Of a stretch of 64,000 bases of DNA, positions 33,282 through 41,721 are shown one piece after another. The notes below the pieces were generated by a model, which saw only the letters and a program-made list of their open reading frames with translations, made no database searches and was not told where the DNA came from. A program made the translations under genes and the position numbers. The stretch is from Bradyrhizobium sp. CSA112 (lineage in GTDB: Bacteria > Pseudomonadota > Alphaproteobacteria > Rhizobiales > Xanthobacteraceae), in contig NZ_JAACFS010000009.1 in the NCBI RefSeq assembly GCF_029051645.1, positions 62,001-126,000 of the forward strand, written 5' to 3'. Positions within the stretch are counted from its first letter, which is position 1. The number at the start of each line of letters is the position of its first letter.

Positions 33282-34415
33282 ATGAAATCGCCGATCTGCG
33301 ACATGCTGGGCATCGAGTTTCCGCTGCTCGCCTTCAGCCATTGCCGCGACGTCGTTGCCGCGGTCAGCCGCGCCGGCGGATTTGGCGTACTGGGCGCGAC
33401 CTCGCATTCGCCTGAAACCATCGAGCAGGAATTGAAATGGATCGACGGTCACACCGACGGCAAGCCCTACGGGCTCGACGTGCTGATCCCCGAGAACATT
33501 TCGACCGCGGGTGAAAAGGACGTCACCTGGAAGAGCCTGGAGGCGCGGATCTCGCCGCAGCATCGCGACTTCACCCGCAACCTCCTGAAGAAATACGGCG
33601 TCGAGCTGACGACGACCAACGTTGCCGACAACCAGCCGCAGCCGTTCGACGCGCAGCGCGCGCTCGAGGTGCTCGAGGTTTCGTTTCGCCATCCGATCAA
33701 GCTGATCGCCAATGCGCTTGGCGTGCCGCCGAAGGCGATGATCGACATGGGCAAGAGGCATAATGTCCCGGTCGCGGCGTTGGTCGGCGCCAAGGAACAT
33801 GCGCTGCGACAGGTCGCGGCCGGCGTCGACATTCTGGTGGTGCAAGGCACCGAGGCCGGCGGCCATTGCGGGGAAGTCTCGACCATGGTGCTGGTGCCCG
33901 AGGTGATCAAGGCGATTAAGCCAGTTCGTGACGTGCCGGTGCTGGCCGCCGGCGGCATCATGACCGGGCGGCAGATGGCGGCCTGCATGGCGATGGGAGC
34001 CGCCGGCGCTTGGACCGGCTCGGTGTGGCTCGCCACGGTCGAGTCCGAAACCACCGAGATCTTCCGCGAGAAGATGATCGCGGCGTCCTCGCGCGACGCG
34101 GTGCGCTCGAAGGGCCGCACCGGCAAGCCCGCGCGGCAACTGCGCTCAGTGTGGACGGATGCGTGGGACCGCGGACCCGACAGTCCCGGTGCGCTGCCGA
34201 TGCCGCTGCAAAGCATCATCAGCCGCGACGCCTTCAACTCGATCGATCGCGCCGCCGCCGCCGGCAACGTGCAGGCGCGCGACCTCGTGACGTATTTTGT
34301 CGGCCAGGGCGTCGGCCTGATCGACAGCGTGAAATCGGCCGGCGCCGTGGTGCAGGAATTCAAGGAGGATTTTGCCGACGCGGTGGAGCATATGAATATG
34401 CTGATGGAGGAGTGA
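33282..34415 (+). CDS. Nitronate monooxygenase family protein
   Basis: A 377-residue TIM-barrel FMN enzyme related to nitronate monooxygenase (2-nitropropane dioxygenase). The N-terminal LLAFSHCRDVVAAVSRAGGFGVLGA is the conserved FMN-phosphate strand region, VVQGTEAGGHCGEVST is the family motif with the catalytic-type His, and VPVLAAGGIMTGRQMAACMAMGA is the second phosphate-binding loop. Proteins of this class oxidise propionate-3-nitronate or alkyl nitronates, though many act otherwise. It is followed, across a family D palindrome, by the thiolase-like gene on the same strand. Confidence 0.9.
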   Translation: MKSPICDMLGIEFPLLAFSHCRDVVAAVSRAGGFGVLGATSHSPETIEQELKWIDGHTDGKPYGLDVLIPENISTAGEKDVTWKSLEARISPQHRDFTRNLLKKYGVELTTTNVADNQPQPFDAQRALEVLEVSFRHPIKLIANALGVPPKAMIDMGKRHNVPVAALVGAKEHALRQVAAGVDILVVQGTEAGGHCGEVSTMVLVPEVIKAIKPVRDVPVLAAGGIMTGRQMAACMAMGAAGAWTGSVWLATVESETTEIFREKMIAASSRDAVRSKGRTGKPARQLRSVWTDAWDRGPDSPGALPMPLQSIISRDAFNSIDRAAAAGNVQARDLVTYFVGQGVGLIDSVKSAGAVVQEFKEDFADAVEHMNMLMEE

Positions 34416-34427
34416 GAGCGACCTCCC

Positions 34428-34517
34428 GTAGGGTGGGCAAAGCGAAGCGTGCCCACCATTTTCGAGCAAGACGTTAGATGGTGGGCACGGCGCTGGCGCG
34501 CCTTTGCCCACCCTACG
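34428..34517. repeat. Palindromic repeat, family D, copy 4
   Basis: Arms gtagggtgggcaaagcgaag/cgtgcccaccat and atggtgggcacggcgctggc/gcgcctttgcccaccctacg. It lies 12 bp after the nitronate monooxygenase stop and 33 bp before the next start, between codirectional genes. Confidence 0.92.
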
Positions 34518-34550
34518 AGTTTGAATCTTGAGAAAGCGAAACAAGAAGAA

Positions 34551-36065
34551 ATGTCCAGCACGCCCCTCCCCGAAGACCGCATTCCCGTCATCGTCGGCGT
34601 CGGCGAAATCGTCGACCGGCCCAAGGACATCGCCGATGGCCTCGAGCCGCTCGCGCTGCTCGAGGAGGCCGTGCGGCGCGCGGAGGCCGATAGCGGAGCA
34701 AAACTGCTCGGCTCGCTCGGCTCGCTCGACGTCGTCAATTTCCTGAGTTGGCGTTACCGCGATCCCGAGAAGCAGTTGGCCGTGCGGCTGGGCGCCAACC
34801 CGGCGCATTGCTATTACGGCCCGGTCGGCGGCGAGAGTCCGATCCGCTACATTCACGAAGCGGCCAAGCGCATCGCGCGCGGCGAATGCAGCGTGGCGGT
34901 TGTCTGCGGCGCGGAGGCGCAATCGACCGCGACCAAGGCCGAGCGCGGCGGGATCTCGCTGCCGTGGACGCCGTTCGCCCACGATGTCGAGGAGCCGAAG
35001 CGCGGCGCGGCGTTTCAGAAGCCGATGGCGGTGAAGCTCGGCGTATTCCGCCCCATTACGGTCTACCCGCTCTATGAATCCGCCACATCAGCGCATTGGG
35101 GCCAGACCCCGCGCGAGGCGCTCGCCGAATCCGGTGCGCTGTGGTCGACCTATTCGCGCGTCGCGTCAGAAAATCCGAACTCCTGGCTGAAGAAACGTTT
35201 TGAGCCGGACGAGATCACCACGCCGACGGCTGACAACCGGTTGATCGCCTGGCCCTACACAAAACTGATGGTGGCGAATCCGACCGTCAATATGGGCGGC
35301 GCCGTCCTGCTGACATCGCTGGCAAAAGCACGTGCGGCCGGCGTTCCCGAAGATCGCCTGGTCTACCCGATCGGCGGCGCCTCGGCCGAAGAGCCGCGCG
35401 ACTATCTCGTCCGCGACCAGTTCTACGAAAGCCACCCGCAGAACGCGGTGCTGAAGGCGGTGATGGATCTCGTCGAGGGCGACGGCAAGAAGTTCGATGC
35501 GATCGAGCTTTATAGCTGCTTTCCCTGCGTGCCCAAGATGGCGCGGCGGACGCTCGGCCTCGGCCGCGACGTGCAGCCGACGGTAACTGGCGGCCTCACC
35601 TTCTTCGGCGCGCCGCTCAACACCTATATGACGCATGCGGCATGCGCGATGGTGCGAGCCTTGCGTGAGCGCGGCAAGCTCGGCCTGCTCTACGGCCAGG
35701 GCGGTTTCGTCACCAAGCATCACGGGCTGGTGTTGTCGCGCGCGGCGCCGAGGCAAGCGATCGCGCAGGACACCAGCGTGCAGACCGAGGCCGACCGCAA
35801 CCGCCGCAAGGTGCCGGAGTTCGTCACGGAAGCTTCAGGCAAGGGCAAGGTCGAGAGCTTTACCGTGATCTACAAGGCCAAGGGCGACGTCGAGCACGGC
35901 GTGGTGATGCTGCGCACGGAAGCCGATCAACGGGCGCTGGCCCGCATCCCCGCTGCTGACGCAGCGACGCTGAAGCATTTGCTGAACATGGATCGGACAC
36001 CGGTGGGAACCGTGGGCTCGATTGTTGCGGCAGACGACGGCGTGCTGGAGTGGCGCGTGGCGTAA
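34551..36065 (+). CDS. Thiolase-like protein (TLP1 type) with C-terminal OB-like domain
   Basis: A 504-residue protein. Residues to about 400 are a thiolase fold (VIVGVGEIVDRPKDIADGLEPLALLEEAVRRA at the start; CYYGPVGGESPIRYIHEAAKRIARGECSVAVVCGAEA). The remainder (VESFTVIYKAKGDVEHGVVMLRTEADQRALA) is the extra beta-rich domain of thiolase-like protein type 1. The GHP loop of true thiolases reads GGLTFFGAPLNTY, with Ala for the catalytic His, and the N-terminal nucleophilic Cys motif is not evident. It may bind or transfer acyl-CoA rather than cleave it. The ATG is chosen because upstream sequence is repeat DNA. Confidence 0.85.
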   Translation: MSSTPLPEDRIPVIVGVGEIVDRPKDIADGLEPLALLEEAVRRAEADSGAKLLGSLGSLDVVNFLSWRYRDPEKQLAVRLGANPAHCYYGPVGGESPIRYIHEAAKRIARGECSVAVVCGAEAQSTATKAERGGISLPWTPFAHDVEEPKRGAAFQKPMAVKLGVFRPITVYPLYESATSAHWGQTPREALAESGALWSTYSRVASENPNSWLKKRFEPDEITTPTADNRLIAWPYTKLMVANPTVNMGGAVLLTSLAKARAAGVPEDRLVYPIGGASAEEPRDYLVRDQFYESHPQNAVLKAVMDLVEGDGKKFDAIELYSCFPCVPKMARRTLGLGRDVQPTVTGGLTFFGAPLNTYMTHAACAMVRALRERGKLGLLYGQGGFVTKHHGLVLSRAAPRQAIAQDTSVQTEADRNRRKVPEFVTEASGKGKVESFTVIYKAKGDVEHGVVMLRTEADQRALARIPAADAATLKHLLNMDRTPVGTVGSIVAADDGVLEWRVA

Positions 36066-36073
36066 TACCTTCT

Positions 36074-36211
36074 TCCCCTCTCCCCTTGTGGGAGAGGGTG
36101 GATCAATCGCGCGCAAAGCGCGATTGAGACGGGTGAGGGGTCTGTCTCCGCGGATACAGACCCCTCATCCGCCTTGCCTTCAGGCACCTTCTCCCACAAG
36201 GGGAGAAGGGA
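36074..36211. repeat. Palindromic repeat, family X, copy 2
   Basis: Arms ttcccctctccccttgtggg and cttctcccacaaggggagaa; inner arms gatgaggggt counterparts (gacgggtgaggggtctg / cagacccctcatccg). It fills the convergent gap between the thiolase-like gene and the first chemoreceptor. Confidence 0.88.
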
Positions 36212-36247
36212 AAGGAATTCTGCTTCTTCCTCGCCCCGAACCGGCGC

Positions 36248-37990
36248 TTACGCCGCCCGCACCGTATCCAGGAACTTGCTGACCTCCATCTTCAGGCGGT
36301 TGCTGTCGGCTGAGAGCGACTGTGCCGCCGAAAGCACCTGTGCGGAGGCAGAGCCGGTCTCGCCGGCGCCGCGCTGCACGTCGGTGATGTTGGAGGAGAC
36401 CTGCTGGGTGCCCTCGGCCGCCTGCTGCACGTTGCGGGAGATTTCCTGCGTCGCCGCGCCCTGCTCTTCCACGGCGGCCGCGATGGTCGAGGCGATCTCG
36501 GCCAGCCTTTCGATGGTGCCGCTGATCTCCTTGATCGCGCCCACCGACTCCTGGGTGGCGCTCTGGATGCCTGATATCTGCTGGCCGATCTCGCCGGTGG
36601 CCTTCGCGGTCTGTTCGGCGAGCGCCTTCACCTCGGAAGCCACGACCGCAAAGCCGCGGCCGGCCTCGCCGGCGCGCGCCGCCTCGATGGTGGCGTTGAG
36701 CGCTAGCAGGTTGGTCTGGCCCGCGATGGTGTTGATGAGTTCGACGACGTCGCCGATGCGGCTCGCCGCCTTCGACAGTTCGCTGACCCGATCGTTGGTA
36801 ATGCGCGCCTGGTCGACCGCCTCGCCGGCCATCCGCGCCGATTCCTGCACCTGCCGGCTGATCTCGTTGACGGAAGAGGAAAGCTCTTCCGTCGCCGAAG
36901 CAACCGATTGCACATTGGTGGACGCCTCTTCCGAGGCCGCAGCCACCATCGTGGTCACCTGCTGGGCGCGCTCGGCGGTTGCCGTCAGCGTACTGGCGGA
37001 GGCTTCGAGTTCGGTGGACGCCGACGATACGGTTTCGACGATCTCGCCAACCGCCGTCTCAAAGGAATCCGCCAGCCTGACCATGTCGGCCCTGCGCTGC
37101 TGGGCCGCGACCTGGTCCTGCTTGATCTTGGCTTCCGCCTCGTCGCGCGCCTTCTGTTCCGAGACGACCTTGAACTTCTCGACGGCGCCGGCGACTGCGC
37201 CGAGTTCATCGTGACGGCCGAGACCAGGCAGCACCACCGCGAAATTGCCGCCGGCGAGTTCCTCCATCGACACGCTCAGCGCGCGCATCGGACGGGCGAT
37301 CGTGAAGTAGGAGAATATGCTGGTTCCGATCAGCAACAGCATCGTACCGATACCGACTGCCATGGACTCCCGTTCGGCGGCGGCCATTTCCCGAGTGGCC
37401 CGGGCCGCTTCCTGATCCACACCCTGCTTGGCCGACTCGGCGATCTGGTTGGCAAGAGATTCCAGTTCGGCCGCAATCGGCAGCGTCACTTCGCGGGCAA
37501 TCCGGACCGCCTCTTCATTCAGTTTGGTGATCCGTGTGGCGGCGTCGGACCCGCCCGCCGCAGCCACGGCTTCACCGCGAACCGATGCGATCTGTTGGGC
37601 TGCTTTCGCATAGTCTGCTGCCCTGGCCTTGAGCTTCTCGGTGCGTGCGCGGGTTTCTCCGGGGTCAGACAATTGCAGCAGTTCGTCGGCAAAACGGTTC
37701 ACCGATTTGAGCCGCGCCGCCAGATAGTCGTTGGCCTTCTGCAGATCTGCCGCATTGTTTGCGAGACGGAGATCACGGACGCCGGTCTGCATGCCGCGAA
37801 TCGACGCCTTCGCGTCCACCCCATCTCGCGCGATCGTCTGCTGCGCCGACTTGCGCACATCCGCGTCGCGCATCGCCGCGTTGGCCCGCATCTGGCTGAC
37901 CATCATCACGGCGACGAGCAGAACACCGAGGCCCGAGGCGATACCGAGCTTGGCGCCGATCGAGAGATTCAGAAGAAAACGGATCGACAT
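36248..37990 (-). CDS. Methyl-accepting chemotaxis protein 1
   Basis: A 580-residue receptor. One membrane helix near residues 10-30 (LGIASGLGVLLVAVMMVSQM), a helical periplasmic sensor of about 150 residues, a second membrane helix near 190-210 (VGIGTMLLLIGTSIFSYFTI), a HAMP domain (ARPMRALSVSMEELAGGNFA), then a long coiled-coil signalling domain whose hairpin tip contains NLLALNATIEAARAGEAGRGF and VRALAEQ-type sequence (EVKALAEQTAKATGEI). It ends FLDTVRAA with no CheR-tethering pentapeptide. It relays ligand binding to CheA/CheW. Start ATG at 37990; the frame upstream is not conserved. Ligand unknown. Confidence 0.93.
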   Translation of the reverse strand: MSIRFLLNLSIGAKLGIASGLGVLLVAVMMVSQMRANAAMRDADVRKSAQQTIARDGVDAKASIRGMQTGVRDLRLANNAADLQKANDYLAARLKSVNRFADELLQLSDPGETRARTEKLKARAADYAKAAQQIASVRGEAVAAAGGSDAATRITKLNEEAVRIAREVTLPIAAELESLANQIAESAKQGVDQEAARATREMAAAERESMAVGIGTMLLLIGTSIFSYFTIARPMRALSVSMEELAGGNFAVVLPGLGRHDELGAVAGAVEKFKVVSEQKARDEAEAKIKQDQVAAQQRRADMVRLADSFETAVGEIVETVSSASTELEASASTLTATAERAQQVTTMVAAASEEASTNVQSVASATEELSSSVNEISRQVQESARMAGEAVDQARITNDRVSELSKAASRIGDVVELINTIAGQTNLLALNATIEAARAGEAGRGFAVVASEVKALAEQTAKATGEIGQQISGIQSATQESVGAIKEISGTIERLAEIASTIAAAVEEQGAATQEISRNVQQAAEGTQQVSSNITDVQRGAGETGSASAQVLSAAQSLSADSNRLKMEVSKFLDTVRAA

Positions 37991-38175
37991 GATGTGGGCG
38001 TCCTTGAAAGCAGCAGCGTCGGTGAAATCGCAGCGATGCCGTTGTTTCCCGCGCAGCGGGATCACGGTTGAAAAGCGCCGGGCCGGATAATCGGACGAGC
38101 CGGTTCGTTGCGAACGAAGGGCTCCTGCGGCGTCCTCGCCACAGAGCGACACTCATGCCGATAGGGTTTCATACG

Positions 38176-38183
38176 ATGGTTAA
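38176..38183 (-). promoter_or_regulatory. CtrA-like half site TTAACCAT upstream of MCP 1
   Basis: The minus strand reads TTAACCAT, 186 bp upstream of the receptor start. It matches the 8-bp CtrA half site of alphaproteobacteria. A TTAAC word also lies upstream of the other three receptors. Candidate only. Confidence 0.35.
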
Positions 38184-38250
38184 TCAGGGGCTAAGCGGAG
38201 AGACTTGGGGAAATCGTAGAACTACGGTATCGACGCTCGCTTCGCCGGTA

Positions 38251-39219
38251 TCACGACTGACTGTCCGTATTGTTACGTGCCGCCGACAATGTCTGCTGCG
38301 GCGTTTCGCCGAACAGCTCGCGGTACATCGAGGTGAACTCGCCCATGTGCCAGAAGCCATTCACAAGCGCGACCGCCTTGACCGATTGCGGCGATTCTCC
38401 CCGCACCAGTTGCTGACGCACGTTCCAGAGGCGCCGCAGCCGCATATAGCGGTGCATGCTCATGCCGCGAATGGCAACCACGGCGTTATGCAGCGTCCTC
38501 ACCGAGACTCCAAGCTGTCGCGCCACATCGGCGCTGTACAGCGTCTTGCCGGCGTTCACGGCAACGAACTCGTCGAGCTTTCGGACCAGCGCCAGATAAT
38601 TGCTCAGGCTCAGGCGCCTGGCTTCGTGCGTGGGCGATGCCGCCGCCATCGCCAGATCGACCGCCTGCAGAATCGATTCCTCAACATGCTCGATCACGTT
38701 CGGCTGGGCGAACGTATCGGGCGAATGCGAAGCGAGCGTCAGGACATCGCCGACCATTGCCCGCAGCGCTTGGCATTTGTCAGGCAGTGTCACTATCAGT
38801 TGAGCGCTATCGGCATCGCCCGGCCAGCCTCGATCGTCGATCGAAGCGAAGTTCACAAGCGCCAGCAGATTGGCCCGCTGCTCCACGATCTCGCACGTCG
38901 CGGTACCCTTGACCAGGAGCAGGGCCGGCGCACGGGCCTCAACGCCGTCGATGATCAACGAAGCCGCATCGTCCATCGTGAAGCCGACGATCGCGCCGGT
39001 CGTGGAATAGTGCATCTGCAGAATTCGCGGAAACGTCCGCTGCAGATGGATCGAACAGGACTTCAGCTTCAACGAGGCGAACGAGGCGGCGAAGTTCTTG
39101 GCGTCGATCGGAATGCTCCTGGCCTCGCCCAGTCCTTCGATGCTCCGGAAACGATCAACGTCCAGAGATCGGCTAACCTTTACGAAGTCAGATTCAACTA
39201 GTTCATCAAGCAACGACAC
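38251..39219 (-). CDS. AraC-family transcriptional regulator
   Basis: About 322 residues from the GTG at 39219. The C-terminal ~100 residues are a double helix-turn-helix of the AraC/XylS type: LYSADVARQLGVSVRTLHNAVVAIRGMS, then MRLRRLWNVRQQL and VALVNGFWHMGEFTSMYRELFGETP. The N-terminal half is a cupin-like arm (AraC-binding-like type) without obvious ligand residues. The same frame remains open to a GTG at 39390, but the extra segment is not protein-like, so the shorter start is preferred; the start is uncertain. It sits between two chemoreceptor genes on the same strand; its targets are unknown. Confidence 0.82.
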   Translation of the reverse strand: MSLLDELVESDFVKVSRSLDVDRFRSIEGLGEARSIPIDAKNFAASFASLKLKSCSIHLQRTFPRILQMHYSTTGAIVGFTMDDAASLIIDGVEARAPALLLVKGTATCEIVEQRANLLALVNFASIDDRGWPGDADSAQLIVTLPDKCQALRAMVGDVLTLASHSPDTFAQPNVIEHVEESILQAVDLAMAAASPTHEARRLSLSNYLALVRKLDEFVAVNAGKTLYSADVARQLGVSVRTLHNAVVAIRGMSMHRYMRLRRLWNVRQQLVRGESPQSVKAVALVNGFWHMGEFTSMYRELFGETPQQTLSAARNNTDSQS

Positions 39220-39652
39220 GCGGCGGTCATCCGAGCCGTCGGTAGCGATCGTCGCAACAACGAAAAAAAGCGCTAGCCGGGATTGAGAGGGATCATATGC
39301 GCAACTTGACCATGGCGGATGGGTGCCTCGATGCGCCCTGCCATCGAACGAAGCGTCTTCAGTCCTGCCGTCTTCATTGACGCAGAACACGTGGCATCAG
39401 ATCTTCCCGATACACTTGCATCTTACCACTTTTTCCCGACTTCGGAAATCCGTTGGCTGCATTCGGCATCAGTTTCACTCAGGGCGATTGGTCGGCCCAT
39501 GCCGCAATCGCAATCTTGCGATCTAGGGATGTCTCCCGCTCCTCGTGCAGCCGAATAGCAAGCTGCTTGCGGCGCTCGCGCTTCTGATTCGCGTCATGGA
39601 TGATCGCGAAGCCGGCATGAGGAGCCGGCTTCGGACCGAAGAGTCACCATGA
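39220..39652. other. Gap between AraC gene and MCP 2
   Basis: 433 bp (262 bp if the longer AraC start is used). It contains no repeat-family copy and no convincing gene. The part next to 39219 should hold the AraC promoter; the part next to 39653 is the region downstream of MCP 2. Confidence 0.4.
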
Positions 39653-41353
39653 TCAGGCCGCCCGCACCGAATCGAGGAACCTGCCGACTTCGACCTTGAG
39701 GCGGTTGCTGTCGCCCGACAGCGATTGCGCCGCCGCGAGCACCTGCGAAGACGCCGATCCGGTTTCGCTGGCGCCGCGCTGCACGTCGGTGATGTTGGAG
39801 GAGACCTGATGGGTACCGGTCGCTGCCTGCTGCACGTTGCGGGAGATTTCCTGCGTCGCGGCGCCCTGCTGTTCCACGGCCGCTGCGATGGTCGACGAAA
39901 TCTCCGACAGCTTCTCGATGGTACCGCTGATCGCCTGGATCGCGTTCACGGATTCCTGGGTCGCCGCCTGGATGCCGGTGATCTGCTGGCCGATCTCGCC
40001 CGTGGCCTTTGCGGTCTGCTCGGCCAGCGCCTTTACCTCGGACGCCACGACCGCAAAGCCGCGGCCTGCCTCGCCGGCGCGCGCCGCCTCGATGGTGGCG
40101 TTGAGCGCAAGCAGGTTGGTCTGGCCCGCGATGGTGTTAATCAGCTCGACGACGTCGCCGATGCGGGTTGCCGCTTTCGATAGTTCGCTGACACGATCGG
40201 TGGTGGTACGGGCCTGGCCGACAGCGTCAGAAGCCATTCGCGCCGATTCCTGGACCTGGCGGCTGATCTCGGTGACGGACGACGCCATCTCTTCGGTGGC
40301 CGATGCGACCGACTGCACATTGGTCGAAGCTTCCTCGGAGGCCGCCGCGACCGTTGTCGCGAGTTCCTGCGCGCGTTCCGCGGTCGACGTCAGGGTGCCC
40401 GCCGAGACTTCGAGCTGGCTGGACGCCGACGATACCGCTTCGACGATCTGACCGACCGCCGCCTCGAAATCGTTGGCCATCTTGTTCATGTCCGCCTTGC
40501 GGCTCGCCACGGCGCGGCTCTCGGCCGCGCGTTGCTCGACCTCCAGCGACTGGCGGGCGACGGCGTTGCTCTTGAACACCTCGACGGCCTTGGCCATTTC
40601 GCCGACCTCGTCGCCGCGCCCGATGCCCGGCACCTCGACGTCGAGTTTGCCGTTGGCGAGGTCGTTCATGGTCTCGGTCATATGCTGCAGCGGTGCGGTG
40701 ATGCTCCGCGCCACGAAGATCGACACTGCAAGCATGAACAGCAGGATCACGCCGGCAAAGATCAGGGAGCGCTGGGTCGATACCCAGGCCTGCGCCTTCA
40801 GGTCGTCGATGTAGACGCCGGTGCCGATGACCCAGTTCCAAGGCGCAAAACCGACCACATAGGACAGTTTCGGCTGCGGCTTGTCGAAGCCCGGCTTGGG
40901 CCACTCATAGGGAACGAAGCCTGAGCCGTCCTTTTTGACGGTATTTACGAAATCGACGAACAACAGATTGCCGTTCGGGTCCTTGTAGGTCGAGAGATCG
41001 TTGCCATTCATTTCCGGCCTGATCGGATGCATCACCATTTTCGGATGCATGTCGTTGATCCAGTAATAGTCGTTATTGCCGTAGCGAAGCGCGGCGATCC
41101 GCGCCATCGCCCGCTTCTGGGCGTCCGCCGCCGGAACGTCGCCCTTCTGCGCCGCGGCATGCTCTTCCTTGACGATGCCGAGCGCGAGTTCGCCGAGGTG
41201 TCGCAGTTCGATCTGCTTCTGCTGATTGAGGCTCGACGCCAGTTCGCGCGAGTCTAAAAAGGCGACGCCCAGGAGCCCGACGAAGCTGAGGCAGATGAGG
41301 GCATAGATCTTTCGGCCAACCGTCATCCTGGCCCGACGTACCATTGCAAACAT
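39653..41353 (-). CDS. Methyl-accepting chemotaxis protein 2, Cache sensor
   Basis: A 566-residue receptor. After a first membrane helix (IYALICLSFVGLLGVAFL) the sensor has the hallmarks of a single-Cache (SMP_2/sCache_2) domain: NNDYYWINDMHPKMVMHPIRPEMNG, then DFVNTVKKDGSGFVPYEWPKPG and SYVVGFAPWNWVIGTGVYIDD. Such domains bind small carboxylates or similar ligands. The second membrane helix is about 210-228, then HAMP (ITAPLQHMTETMNDLANGKL) and a signalling domain almost identical to MCP 1 apart from the tip flanks. It ends FLDSVRAA. The start at 41353 leaves out 13 non-conserved in-frame codons. Confidence 0.93.
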   Translation of the reverse strand: MFAMVRRARMTVGRKIYALICLSFVGLLGVAFLDSRELASSLNQQKQIELRHLGELALGIVKEEHAAAQKGDVPAADAQKRAMARIAALRYGNNDYYWINDMHPKMVMHPIRPEMNGNDLSTYKDPNGNLLFVDFVNTVKKDGSGFVPYEWPKPGFDKPQPKLSYVVGFAPWNWVIGTGVYIDDLKAQAWVSTQRSLIFAGVILLFMLAVSIFVARSITAPLQHMTETMNDLANGKLDVEVPGIGRGDEVGEMAKAVEVFKSNAVARQSLEVEQRAAESRAVASRKADMNKMANDFEAAVGQIVEAVSSASSQLEVSAGTLTSTAERAQELATTVAAASEEASTNVQSVASATEEMASSVTEISRQVQESARMASDAVGQARTTTDRVSELSKAATRIGDVVELINTIAGQTNLLALNATIEAARAGEAGRGFAVVASEVKALAEQTAKATGEIGQQITGIQAATQESVNAIQAISGTIEKLSEISSTIAAAVEQQGAATQEISRNVQQAATGTHQVSSNITDVQRGASETGSASSQVLAAAQSLSGDSNRLKVEVGRFLDSVRAA

Positions 41354-41463
41354 GCTTGATCTCCACGCGACGACGGAGGTCGTCCATCCCATTGCGCGGA
41401 ATCGTATAGGTCAGCCGCTTTCTTCCCGTTAATTTTGCAGTCAGTAAATCTACTGGGTTTTCG

Positions 41464-41470
41464 TTAACCA
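41464..41470 (+). promoter_or_regulatory. TTAACCA word upstream of MCP 2
   Basis: gTTAACCAGA lies about 111 bp upstream of the MCP 2 start and 4 bp from a TTTTCG run. It resembles a CtrA half site. Similar words occur at 38176, 43849 and 45777. Candidate only. Confidence 0.3.
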
Positions 41471-41490
41471 GAACCCTTCGGGCCGCCTCC

Positions 41491-41643
41491 GTGCCCCGGA
41501 CGCAGCGCGGCACGAAGTGACGCGCTGCTGAGCCGGGGCCCAACTTCTGGGCTCGCATTGTGGGTCCCGGCTCTGCGGCGCATCGCCATAGCGCGTCGAA
41601 GACGCGCGTGAACGCGCTTATGGCGCTGCACCGCGTCCGGGAC
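41491..41643. repeat. Intergenic repeat, family I
   Basis: Part of the 368-bp gap 41354-41721. It starts gtgccccggacgcagcgcgg and ends with gcaccgcgtccgggacac, with inner inverted pieces around agccggggccc/gggtcccggct and gcgcgtcgaagacgcgcgtg. No gene is present. Confidence 0.75.
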
Positions 41644-41664
41644 ACGAGTGTCTCAAACGGCAGA

Positions 41665-41700
41665 AGGCCCGCCCCCTTCAATCAAGAGGGTGGGCCTTTT
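41665..41700. terminator. Intrinsic terminator hairpin downstream of MCP 3
   Basis: Stem aggcccgcccccttc / gagggtgggcct with loop aatcaa, then TTTT on the plus strand. It lies 22 bp after the MCP 3 stop on the minus strand, where the trailing tract is TTCTG. It may work in both directions; it is the best classical terminator seen in the window. Confidence 0.65.
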
Positions 41701-41721
41701 GGGTTGCGTTTTGTCGGCCGA

